From Brachybacterium avium (GTDB lineage Bacteria; Actinomycetota; Actinomycetes; Actinomycetales; Dermabacteraceae), in assembly GCF_002216795.1 (NCBI RefSeq), contig NZ_CP022316.1, positions 682,001-746,000 on the forward strand: a DNA stretch of 64,000 bases, given 5' to 3'. The translations under genes were made by a program, and so were the position numbers. The notes beneath the pieces are model-generated. The model searched no databases, was not told where the DNA came from, and worked only from the letters and a program-made list of their open reading frames with translations. Below are positions 58,093 through 64,000 of the stretch, piece after piece. Positions within the stretch are counted from its first letter, which is position 1. Each line of letters opens with the position of its first letter.

Positions 58093-58287
58093 TCAGCGGC
58101 CCAGCAGCTTCTTCATGCGCTTGACGTCGGCCTTGGCGACAGTGGTGTCGCTGCCCAGGCGGCGCTTGCGGGTGGAGGACTTGTGCTCCAGCAGGTGGCG
58201 AGCATTGGCCTTCTCGCGCATGAGCTTGCCCGAGCCGGTGACGCGGACGCGCTTCTTGGTACCCGAGTGGGTCTTGTTCTTCGGCAT
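58093..58287 (-). CDS. rpmI: Ribosomal protein bL35
   Basis: 64 residues from ATG 58287, [20 protein letters not shown], the family N-terminus, with AAGGAG upstream. A longer open frame to 58392 overlaps infC and is not used. 58 bp before rplT and 25 bp after infC. Confidence 0.98.
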   Translation of the reverse strand: MPKNKTHSGTKKRVRVTGSGKLMREKANARHLLEHKSSTRKRRLGSDTTVAKADVKRMKKLLGR

Positions 58288-58312
58288 CTGCCTGTTCTCC
58301 TTGTGACGTTTC

Positions 58313-58939
58313 TCAGGACTCGGAGCCGGTCTCGGCTCCGGCCTCGGTGGAGGGCTTCTCGCTCTCGGCCCGGGCGGCAGCCTTCTCAGCATCGGTCTTG
58401 CGCTTGCGGGCCTCGGCCATGGCCTGGGCCTTCTTCTTGTGCGGCCCGAAGACCATCACCATGTTGCGGCCGTCCTGCCGCGGGTGCGACTCGACGAAAC
58501 CGTAGTCCGCGACATCCTCGGCCATCCGCTGCAGCAGCTTCACACCACGCTCGGGGCGGGACTGCTCACGCCCACGGAAGCGGATGATGACCTTGCACTT
58601 GTCACCGCCGTCGAGGAACTTCTCGACGTTGCGACGCTTGGTCTCGTAGTCGTGGGTGTCGATCTTCAGGCCCATCCGGATTTCCTTCTGGACCGTGTTC
58701 GCCTGGTTCTTGCGCGACTCACGGGCCTTCAGGTTGGCTTCGTACTTGTACTTGCCGTAATCCATGAGACGAGCGACCGGCGGGTTCGCGCCGGGCGCGA
58801 CCTCGACCAGGTCGAGATCTGCTTCCTGGGCGAGACGCAGAGCGTCCTCGACCCGGACCTCACCGACCTGTTCGCCGGCGGGCCCGACCAGGAGGACCTT
58901 GGGGACCCTGATCTGACCGTTGATGCGCTGTTCGCTGAT
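58313..58939 (-). CDS. infC: Translation initiation factor IF-3, with AUC start codon
   Basis: 208 residues. The N-domain begins [19 protein letters not shown], the linker holds [19 protein letters not shown], and the C-domain has [19 protein letters not shown]. The only start that gives the whole N-domain is an ATC at 58939, with GAGGAG 5 nt upstream; an in-frame TGA lies 9 nt before it, so no upstream ATG or GTG can be used. The first in-frame ATG (58765) would delete the whole N-domain. Rare start codons in infC are known (AUU in E. coli) and let IF-3 limit its own synthesis. A leader hairpin lies at 58980-59002. The C-terminal tail is Ala/Glu-rich and extended. Confidence 0.95.
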   Translation of the reverse strand: MSEQRINGQIRVPKVLLVGPAGEQVGEVRVEDALRLAQEADLDLVEVAPGANPPVARLMDYGKYKYEANLKARESRKNQANTVQKEIRMGLKIDTHDYETKRRNVEKFLDGGDKCKVIIRFRGREQSRPERGVKLLQRMAEDVADYGFVESHPRQDGRNMVMVFGPHKKKAQAMAEARKRKTDAEKAAARAESEKPSTEAGAETGSES

Positions 58940-58979
58940 GTTGGCTCCTCACCTTGTTTCGAGTCGGAAGACGACGAAA

Positions 58980-59002
58980 GCCCCCGCATGTCATGCGGAG
59001 GC
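58980..59002 (-). promoter_or_regulatory. Stem-loop in the infC leader, possible attenuator
   Basis: A 10-bp stem with one G-U pair (GCCTCCGCAT with ATGCGGGGGC, loop GAC), followed on the minus strand by TTTCGTCG. It lies about 40 nt before the AUC start. It could be a transcription attenuator for infC-rpmI-rplT, but the U-run is short and no alternative antiterminator was worked out. Confidence 0.5.
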
Positions 59003-59192
59003 CCCAAGGTGCAGACGCCGAGGCGCAGGCCGGGCATTGCTGCCCGCCCACCGCGCGTTGAGGCGCGGCTGCGATACTGACCCAGCGGCTGTTCGCTGCG
59101 AGCCGGAGAGCTCACAGTCGGGTCGTCACGAGGTGGGAAGGGACTCCACTTGAGGAACGGATGACGAGGGTCTCGACCTGTTCCAATCGTCT

Positions 59193-59220
59193 ATCCTAGC
59201 AGGCGTGCGCCCACCGTCCA
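59193..59220 (-). promoter_or_regulatory. Probable infC promoter
   Basis: On the minus strand: -35 TGGACG (59220-59215), 16-bp spacer, -10 TAGGAT (59198-59193). It fits a sigma-A promoter moderately well and would give a leader of about 245 nt. Confidence 0.5.
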
Positions 59221-59266
59221 GGTGATGTGCGTCGCGCCCATCAGCTGCGACCGACGAGGAGTTTTG

Positions 59267-60160
59267 GTGGAGACCGACCGTCATGCCTCCGACGGGCAGG
59301 AACGGGACGATGTGCCCGTGCCCCCTGCGCGCGATGGGTCGAGCGCGGCAGACGGCTCCGCGAGGCCTGCACCCGGTCCCCAGCAGCACTCCGACGCCTC
59401 GTATGAGTACGGCTACGGCGAGGCTCCGCTCGAGGCCGCTGGTCCTGACCGCGGGCCGGAGCCGGAGCCGGGAGTCGATCCTGGAACCGGAACCCGCCCG
59501 GCCACCGCGCCGCGCGCCGTGCTCCGCCCGATCCCGGAGGGGTTCCCGACCCCGCCGCCCCGCCCGGCACGGCCCAATCGTCGGCCCGCCCCGAAACCAG
59601 AGCCCGCTGCGGAGCGGGCGAGGCCTCGCCGGCTGCTGATCGCCGGGATCGCCGTGGCTGCGGTGCTCCTGCTGATCATCGTCGTGGGTGGCGCATTCCT
59701 CGCTCTGCGATCCCTGTCCCCCTCGGGCCCCGCAGAGGCCGAGGGACCGGGCCCCTCGTCCTCACCGGTGCGGGCCGGGCCCGCGAGCGCCGAGATCGGC
59801 GGCGTGGTGGTGACCGAGATGCGCACCGAGATCGGGGTCCGGGCCGTGGGCGGTCCGAGCTCCCGGACCGAGCCCGAGGGCGAGTTCATCATCGTCACCT
59901 TCGAGGTGGACAACCCGACCTCCGCCGGCGTCCAGATCGGCACCAACGTCTCCCTCGAGACCGCCGACGAGACGTATCCGGTCGACAGCGCGGCGACTCG
60001 CGACCACCCCGCCGACAGCGCCGACTACGGCCTGGTCCCGCCGGGCGGGTCCGAGACCTTCCACGCCGTCTTCGATGTGCCGATCGGCTCCGCACCGACC
60101 GGGCTCCACCTCGAGCTCGTCGAGACCGGCGAGAGCGGCACCGTACCGCTGAGCGGCTGA
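59267..60160 (+). CDS. Membrane-anchored DUF4352 protein
   Basis: 297 residues from GTG 59267, chosen because GAGGAG (59256-59261) is well placed; a start at 59222 has no ribosome site. A disordered Pro/Gly-rich cytoplasmic part (1 to about 120) leads to one membrane helix (LLIAGIAVAAVLLLIIVVGG, about 125-145) and an outer DUF4352-type beta-sandwich (VVVTEMRTEIGVRAVGG, then FIIVTFEVDNPT). Such domains bind or modulate partners in the cell envelope; the specific role is unknown. Adjoining genes give no clue. Confidence 0.82.
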   Translation: METDRHASDGQERDDVPVPPARDGSSAADGSARPAPGPQQHSDASYEYGYGEAPLEAAGPDRGPEPEPGVDPGTGTRPATAPRAVLRPIPEGFPTPPPRPARPNRRPAPKPEPAAERARPRRLLIAGIAVAAVLLLIIVVGGAFLALRSLSPSGPAEAEGPGPSSSPVRAGPASAEIGGVVVTEMRTEIGVRAVGGPSSRTEPEGEFIIVTFEVDNPTSAGVQIGTNVSLETADETYPVDSAATRDHPADSADYGLVPPGGSETFHAVFDVPIGSAPTGLHLELVETGESGTVPLSG

Positions 60161-60249
60161 GCCCGCCCCGTACCCGGCGCCCCGCTCCACGAGGCGCTTC
60201 AACCCCGCGGTTCCTCTCGAACCGCACCCCGACCGCGAAGGAACCCCCT

Positions 60250-60630
60250 GTGACAGATCAGCAGCACCCCGACCATCACGACCACACCGACGAGTCCGCC
60301 GAGTCCTCGGAGCTGCGGGACATCGCCGAGGTGTCCTCGGTGGAGATCATCACCTCCGCCTGCGTGCACCTGATGAGCGCTGCCGCGGTGAAGGTGGGCC
60401 TCGCCGAGGACGAGGAGTCCGGGCAGTACCAGGACCTCGCCGAAGCGCGGAAGCTTATCAATGCGCTGGCGGGCCTGGTGACCGCAGCGGCGCCGGAGAT
60501 CGGCAATGAGCACGCCCGCTCGCTGCGCGACGGACTGCGTTCGCTCCAGCTGGCCTTCGCCGAGGCGCTGCCCTTCCCGGATGCCCCTGGCGAGGCGCCG
60601 GGCGAGAAGTACACCGGCCGCGTCTCCTGA
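60250..60630 (+). CDS. DUF1844 domain protein
   Basis: 126 residues from GTG 60250 (GAAGGA upstream). A His/Asp-rich head is followed by the DUF1844 core VEIITSACVHLMSAAAVKVG and the YQDLAEARKLINALAGL helix. Function is unknown. The gene is usually found near infC and rplT in actinobacteria, as here. It ends before a short hairpin. Confidence 0.88.
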   Translation: MTDQQHPDHHDHTDESAESSELRDIAEVSSVEIITSACVHLMSAAAVKVGLAEDEESGQYQDLAEARKLINALAGLVTAAAPEIGNEHARSLRDGLRSLQLAFAEALPFPDAPGEAPGEKYTGRVS

Positions 60631-60635
60631 CCGGG

Positions 60636-60655
60636 ACCGGCCCGGCGGGGCCGGT
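60636..60655. terminator. Short GC-rich hairpin between convergent genes
   Basis: An 8-bp perfect inverted repeat (ACCGGCCC with GGGCCGGT) with a 4-nt loop, 5 bp after the DUF1844 stop and about 75 bp before the end of sseB. Likely terminator, but the run of G and C makes chance pairing easy. Confidence 0.55.
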
Positions 60656-60729
60656 GCGACGGCTCCGCCCGGCCGGCCGGCGGTGACGGTGCAGGCGGCC
60701 GCAGGCCGCTCGGCTGCGACCCGGACGCG

Positions 60730-61668
60730 TCAGGAGCCGAGCACGAGCCGCAGCGAGCTGATCCGCTCCGCGACGATCTCCTCCTGACCGAGCCGGGCGG
60801 TGACGGCATCGACCACGGCGCTGACCTCCTCGGCAGCGAGCCCGGGGCGCAGCTGCAGGTGCAGGTCCACCTCGGCGCGCTCCCCGGCCCGGGCGGCCAG
60901 TCCCTGCACCGCGGCGGAGGCCTCGTCTCCGACGCGGTCCAGCACCCGGGCCAGCTCGGGATCCAGATGCGGCGGGAGCCACTGCCGACCCTGGGCCAGC
61001 GCCCACAGCACGGAACGGGGCAGCAGAACCGGCCCGCCGTCCTCGCTCGGTGTGGCGGGGTCCAGCAGCAGGGCGGTGCATCCCTCCTGCACAGCGGCCT
61101 GCGCGGCCTGTGGGGCGACGACCGGCACCGGACGGGCATCCCCTCGCCAGGCGCTCAGCGCGGCGACCGAGGTGAACAGCGGCAGCACGGAGGTGCCGTC
61201 GGCCCCGGTGATCGAGACCATCGCCATATCGGCGCCGTTATCTCCGGTCAGGCCGTGTGCGGTGGTGCCCGTCTCGGTGGCGACCGCCATGATCGGCACC
61301 AGCACCCGTGCGCTGCTCAGAGCGGCCACCAGGTGCTGCCGGTGCGGGTCCTGCCCGGCGCGGTGGGCGGCCAGCGCCTCCGCCAGAGGCTCTGGAGTCG
61401 CTCCGTCGTCCCCGGGGAAGGGGCTGACGGTGTAGTCACGGCCCTCCCAGGTCACCCCCGCCGTGTCCGCCAGCGGTGACTTCTCCCGGAAGTGAGCGGG
61501 CAGCGTGCGCCGTGCCCGGTCCCCGGCCGCAGACGGGGGCGCCTGGCCGTCGGGCCCGACCGGCGGTGCCTGGCCGTCCGTTGCGGCGGGCGGCGCCTCG
61601 TCGGCGGGAGCGGGCACCGCTGCCGGGGCCGGGTCGCGGGCAGCGCGCTTCTTCCACCACGGGGTCAT
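60730..61668 (-). CDS. SseB-family protein
   Basis: 312 residues. The N-terminus is a disordered Pro/Ala/Gly-rich stretch (to about 55). The SseB domain follows: [15 protein letters not shown] and [19 protein letters not shown] are typical. C-terminal part with [18 protein letters not shown] is conserved in actinobacterial SseB proteins. The molecular role is not known. It overlaps priA by 4 bp, as in other actinobacterial his clusters. Confidence 0.85.
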   Translation of the reverse strand: MTPWWKKRAARDPAPAAVPAPADEAPPAATDGQAPPVGPDGQAPPSAAGDRARRTLPAHFREKSPLADTAGVTWEGRDYTVSPFPGDDGATPEPLAEALAAHRAGQDPHRQHLVAALSSARVLVPIMAVATETGTTAHGLTGDNGADMAMVSITGADGTSVLPLFTSVAALSAWRGDARPVPVVAPQAAQAAVQEGCTALLLDPATPSEDGGPVLLPRSVLWALAQGRQWLPPHLDPELARVLDRVGDEASAAVQGLAARAGERAEVDLHLQLRPGLAAEEVSAVVDAVTARLGQEEIVAERISSLRLVLGS

Positions 61669-62399
61669 GGGCGCCCCGCGACGTCGAGCGCCTCACCCAT
61701 CGTGAATGCCTGTGCATACAGCGCCTTGCCGACGATCGCGCCCTCGACCCCGGCCGGGACCAGCTCGCGCAGCGCCCTGAGGTCCGCGAGGGAGGAGATC
61801 CCCCCGGAGGCGACGACCTTCGCCTCGGTGCGGGTGCAGACCTCGGCCAGCAGCTCCAGGTTCGGTCCGCGCAGGGTGCCGTCCTTGGTGACGTCGGTGA
61901 CGACGTAGCGCTGGCAGCCGGCCTCGTCGAGCCGTTCGAGGGTCTCCCAGAGGTCGCCTCCGTCACGGGTCCACCCCCGAGCGGCCAAAGTGGTGCCGCG
62001 CACGTCGAGGCCGACGGCGATACGATCGCCGTGCTCGGCGAGGACCTCCGCGGTCCATTCGGGGTTCTCCAGGGCGGCGGTGCCGAGGTTGACCCGTCGG
62101 CATCCGGTGGCCAGGGCCGCGGTGAGCGACTCGTCGTCCCGGATCCCGCCGGAGAGCTCGACGGACATGTCGACGGCGGCGACGACCTCGGCCAGCATCG
62201 CGGCGTTGCTGCCGCGGCCGAAGGCCGCATCGAGATCGACCAGGTGCAGCCAGCTCGCGCCACCGGTCTGGAAGGTGAGCGCGGCGTCCAGCGGAGCACC
62301 GTAAGCGGTCTCGGAGCCGGCTTCGCCCTGGACGAGTCGTACGGCCTGGCCGTTCTGCACGTCGACGGCGGGGAGCAGCTCGAGCACGGGAGCGGTCAT
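61665..62399 (-). CDS. priA: Phosphoribosyl isomerase A (bifunctional HisA/TrpF)
   Basis: 244 residues, a (beta/alpha)8 barrel. [18 protein letters not shown] and the first phosphate loop [12 protein letters not shown] match actinobacterial PriA very closely, as do [15 protein letters not shown] and [11 protein letters not shown]. PriA serves histidine (ProFAR isomerase) and tryptophan (PRA isomerase) synthesis. The catalytic Asp pair is D12 (AVDV) and the Asp in TDVTKDG. Start ATG 62399 with AGGAGG upstream. Confidence 0.95.
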   Translation of the reverse strand: MTAPVLELLPAVDVQNGQAVRLVQGEAGSETAYGAPLDAALTFQTGGASWLHLVDLDAAFGRGSNAAMLAEVVAAVDMSVELSGGIRDDESLTAALATGCRRVNLGTAALENPEWTAEVLAEHGDRIAVGLDVRGTTLAARGWTRDGGDLWETLERLDEAGCQRYVVTDVTKDGTLRGPNLELLAEVCTRTEAKVVASGGISSLADLRALRELVPAGVEGAIVGKALYAQAFTMGEALDVAGRP

Positions 62400-62502
62400 G
62401 GGGTGCCTCCTGGAAGCGATGGTGCGTGCCGTGGCCCGGCACGGGGTGGGGTCTATGGGTGAGGAGTCGCGGCAGTGTGCGCGCCGCTGGTTTCTCGGCT
62501 GC

Positions 62503-62661
62503 TCAGCCGGCCTGGATGCGCCACAGCGAGATCCCGATGCAGAGCAGCCCGAGCAGCAGGAGGGCGATGCTCGCCCACCAGGGCTTCTTCGAGCGGTAGA
62601 AGGACCAGGCTCCGCCGAGCATCATGCCGCCGGCGAACAGCGTCAGGAACGCGAGGAACAT
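62503..62661 (-). CDS. Small membrane protein between hisH and priA (52 aa)
   Basis: ATG 62661 follows the hisH stop by 3 bp, with GAGGG inside the hisH end as ribosome site. Two hydrophobic segments ([19 protein letters not shown] and [20 protein letters not shown]) flank a basic FYRSKKP turn, so it is a probable two-helix hairpin. Not recognised. It sits in a slot where other actinobacteria also encode a small membrane protein (from memory, not checked). Confidence 0.75.
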   Translation of the reverse strand: MFLAFLTLFAGGMMLGGAWSFYRSKKPWWASIALLLLGLLCIGISLWRIQAG

Positions 62662-62664
62662 CCC

Positions 62665-63356
62665 TCAGCCCTCCCGGTCGTAGCGGGGCAGGGTGCGCAG
62701 CCAGTTGCGCAGCAGCGCCGCGCCGGCGTCCCCGGACTTCTCGGGATGGAACTGGGTCGCGCAGAGCGCGCCGTTCTCGACAGCGGCGATGAAGCGGTCG
62801 CCGTCGTGCTCCGCCCAGGTCACCCGGGGTGCTGCGAGTGAGCCGATCTGCTCCATCTCCCAGCGTCGGGCGGCATAGGAGTGCACGAAGTAGAACCGCT
62901 CCTCGGCGACCCCGGCGAACAGGGCCGAGCCCGCGGGTGCCTCGACCGTGTTCCAGCCCATGTGCGGGACGATCCCCGCTTCCAGCCGAGTCACCTCGCC
63001 GGGCCACTGGCCGAGCCCGGCCGAGCGCTCCCCGTGCTCGTCGCCGGCGTCGAACATGACCTGCAGGCCCACGCAGATCCCGAGGACCGGTCGGCCGCCG
63101 GCCAGCCGGCGCTCGACGAGCCGGTCTCCCCGACAGCCTGGATCTGGGCCATCGTCGCTGCGAAGGCGCCGACCCCGGGGACGACGAGCCCGTCGGCCGT
63201 GAGCGCCCGTTCGCGCTGCGCGGTGAGGTCGACCTCGGCGCCGGCGGCCTCCAGGGCCCGCACCACGGAGCGCACGTTGCCCGAGCCGTGGTCGAGCACC
63301 ACCACGCGGGGTGCGCGAACCTGCTTTGACGATGCGGTCTGCGGCGTCGCCGTCAC
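62665..63356 (-). pseudogene. hisH: Imidazole glycerol phosphate synthase glutaminase subunit, frameshifted at 63128-63131
   Basis: Class I glutaminase that feeds ammonia to His[20 protein letters not shown] and VPGVGAF are in the first frame; [10 protein letters not shown] (nucleophile Cys), FYFVHSYAA and QFHPEKS (His-Glu) are in the second. Adding one G to a four-G run (sense GTCGGGGAG) rejoins them as [12 protein letters not shown], giving 230 residues. The GTG start at 63356 overlaps the previous stop (GTGA). Most likely intact in the organism. Confidence 0.92.
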
Positions 63357-63979
63357 TTGCGCTTCTTCCCGGACGCGATCCATTCCAGGGCCTGGGCGCG
63401 GCTGAGCGCGGAGGGGTCCAGCCCGTCGCCCAGCTCGGCGAGGTCGGTCGCGCCCAGCAGCAGCTCCTCGACCACGTCATCGACTGCGCCCAGCACGATC
63501 GCGGGTGAGATGTCCTCGGCGCGCTGCCCGTTCTTATACCGGGTCGCGGTCATGCGGTCGCCGCGACGCCAGAACAGCACGATCCCGTTGCGCTGCAGCG
63601 CGGCGGACGTGATCGCCGCGAGGTCATGCGCGGCGATCTCGGCCAGGGGACCAGCGGCGATGGCACCGGTGCTGGTGTCGAGGGTGCGGGTGCCGGCGGG
63701 GATGTCGAGCCCGTCGGTGCGCGCCTCCCGGCCCAGCCGGATCACACCGGCCAGTGCCTTGGCGGTGACGACGGAGGTCGCGATCACGGCGACGGTGGGT
63801 TCGCCGTCCTCCTCCTCGGGCTCGGTCAGCACGTCCTCGACCGTCAGCGGCGGCTCGTCGAGGGAGATGCCCTCCATGAGGCGGGCGAACTCGACGTCGA
63901 TGTCGTCGGCGGGGCGATCGGTCCCCTCGGAGTCGGGGTTCTCGCCCTGGCGCGGGTCTTCGGGGTCGACGGTGCTCAC
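63353..63979 (-). CDS. Conserved hypothetical protein upstream of hisH (208 aa)
   Basis: Not recognised as a named family. An acidic, disordered N-terminus (to about 60) is followed by a compact alpha/beta region ([22 protein letters not shown], then [19 protein letters not shown]) and a basic end GKKRK. No signal peptide. The GTG start at 63979 has GGGAG upstream. It overlaps hisH by 4 bp and so belongs to the his cluster. It might help or regulate histidine synthesis, but this is only context. Confidence 0.7.
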   Translation of the reverse strand: MSTVDPEDPRQGENPDSEGTDRPADDIDVEFARLMEGISLDEPPLTVEDVLTEPEEEDGEPTVAVIATSVVTAKALAGVIRLGREARTDGLDIPAGTRTLDTSTGAIAAGPLAEIAAHDLAAITSAALQRNGIVLFWRRGDRMTATRYKNGQRAEDISPAIVLGAVDDVVEELLLGATDLAELGDGLDPSALSRAQALEWIASGKKRK

Positions 63980-64000
63980 AGTGCTCCCTTGGTCGAGGGG

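Larger units (their letters stand above)
58940..59266. other. infC leader and divergent intergenic region
   Basis: 327 bp. On the minus strand it carries a promoter (-10 at 59193-59198) and an infC leader of about 245 nt with a stem-loop at 58980-59002. On the plus strand the ribosome site GAGGAG at 59256-59261 serves the DUF4352 gene. No protein gene was found. Confidence 0.6.

Overview
The window is high-GC, densely packed DNA typical of an actinobacterium, most likely Micrococcales and probably Brachybacterium or a close relative (Dermabacteraceae). The genus is an inference. It rests on GC content, GC-rich terminators, a mycothiol-type formaldehyde dehydrogenase, a priA (HisA/TrpF) gene, the actinobacterial infC-rpmI-rplT-trmH and argCJBDFRGH orders, and the general look of the 16S gene. 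Nothing looks like a phage, insertion sequence, CRISPR array or recent island.

Layout. (1) 1-22401, minus strand: a long, tightly coupled cluster. In transcription order it holds a ~2080-aa membrane-anchored Ig-like/FN3 protein, a MoxR ATPase, a DUF58 protein, a membrane transglutaminase-fold protein, a zinc-ribbon/RDD/FHA protein, a PP2C phosphatase, a 920-aa FHA protein, a Ser/Thr kinase, a small FHA-like protein and an FHA-FtsK/SpoIIIE (EssC-like) ATPase that runs off the window. The core matches the bifidobacterial PFNA cluster (protein kinase, FN3, AAA ATPase, DUF58, transglutaminase, PrpC phosphatase), here joined to a type-VII-secretion-like motor. (2) 22609-23616: polyprenyl diphosphate synthase. 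(3) 23847-29610: one rRNA operon (16S-23S-5S, minus strand) with two promoters, pre-rRNA processing stems, no spacer tRNA and a U-run terminator. (4) 29933-40511, minus: tyrS, then argCJBDFRGH, with an ARG-box-like site over the argC promoter. (5) 40715-46753, plus: a dipeptide/oligopeptide-type ABC transporter. (6) 46865-52647, minus: a GH18 endoglycosidase-like protein, then the pheS-pheT-GH20 hexosaminidase operon. (7) 52839-54556, plus: the mycothiol-dependent dehydrogenase and a metallo-beta-lactamase-fold partner. (8) 54651-58939, minus: infC-rpmI-rplT-trmH and a CopD-CtaG fusion. (9) 59267-60630, plus: a DUF4352 membrane protein and a DUF1844 protein. (10) 60730-63979, minus: the end of a his cluster (conserved protein, hisH, a 52-aa membrane protein, priA, sseB).

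Six genes are broken by apparent single-base deletions, each in or next to a run of 4-5 G or C: the giant Ig/FN3 gene, argD, argB, the GH20 gene, copD-ctaG and hisH. Restoring one base repairs every one. Several of these genes are housekeeping or biosynthetic, so the common pattern points to homopolymer under-calling in the assembly more than to real gene loss.

The most interesting biology is the kinase/phosphatase/four-FHA-protein cluster around a giant surface protein and a secretion-type ATPase. Its transglutaminase-fold protein contains no cysteine at all. Also notable are an AUC start codon in infC, a 48-bp perfect palindrome between convergent genes, and a probably leaderless argC promoter.
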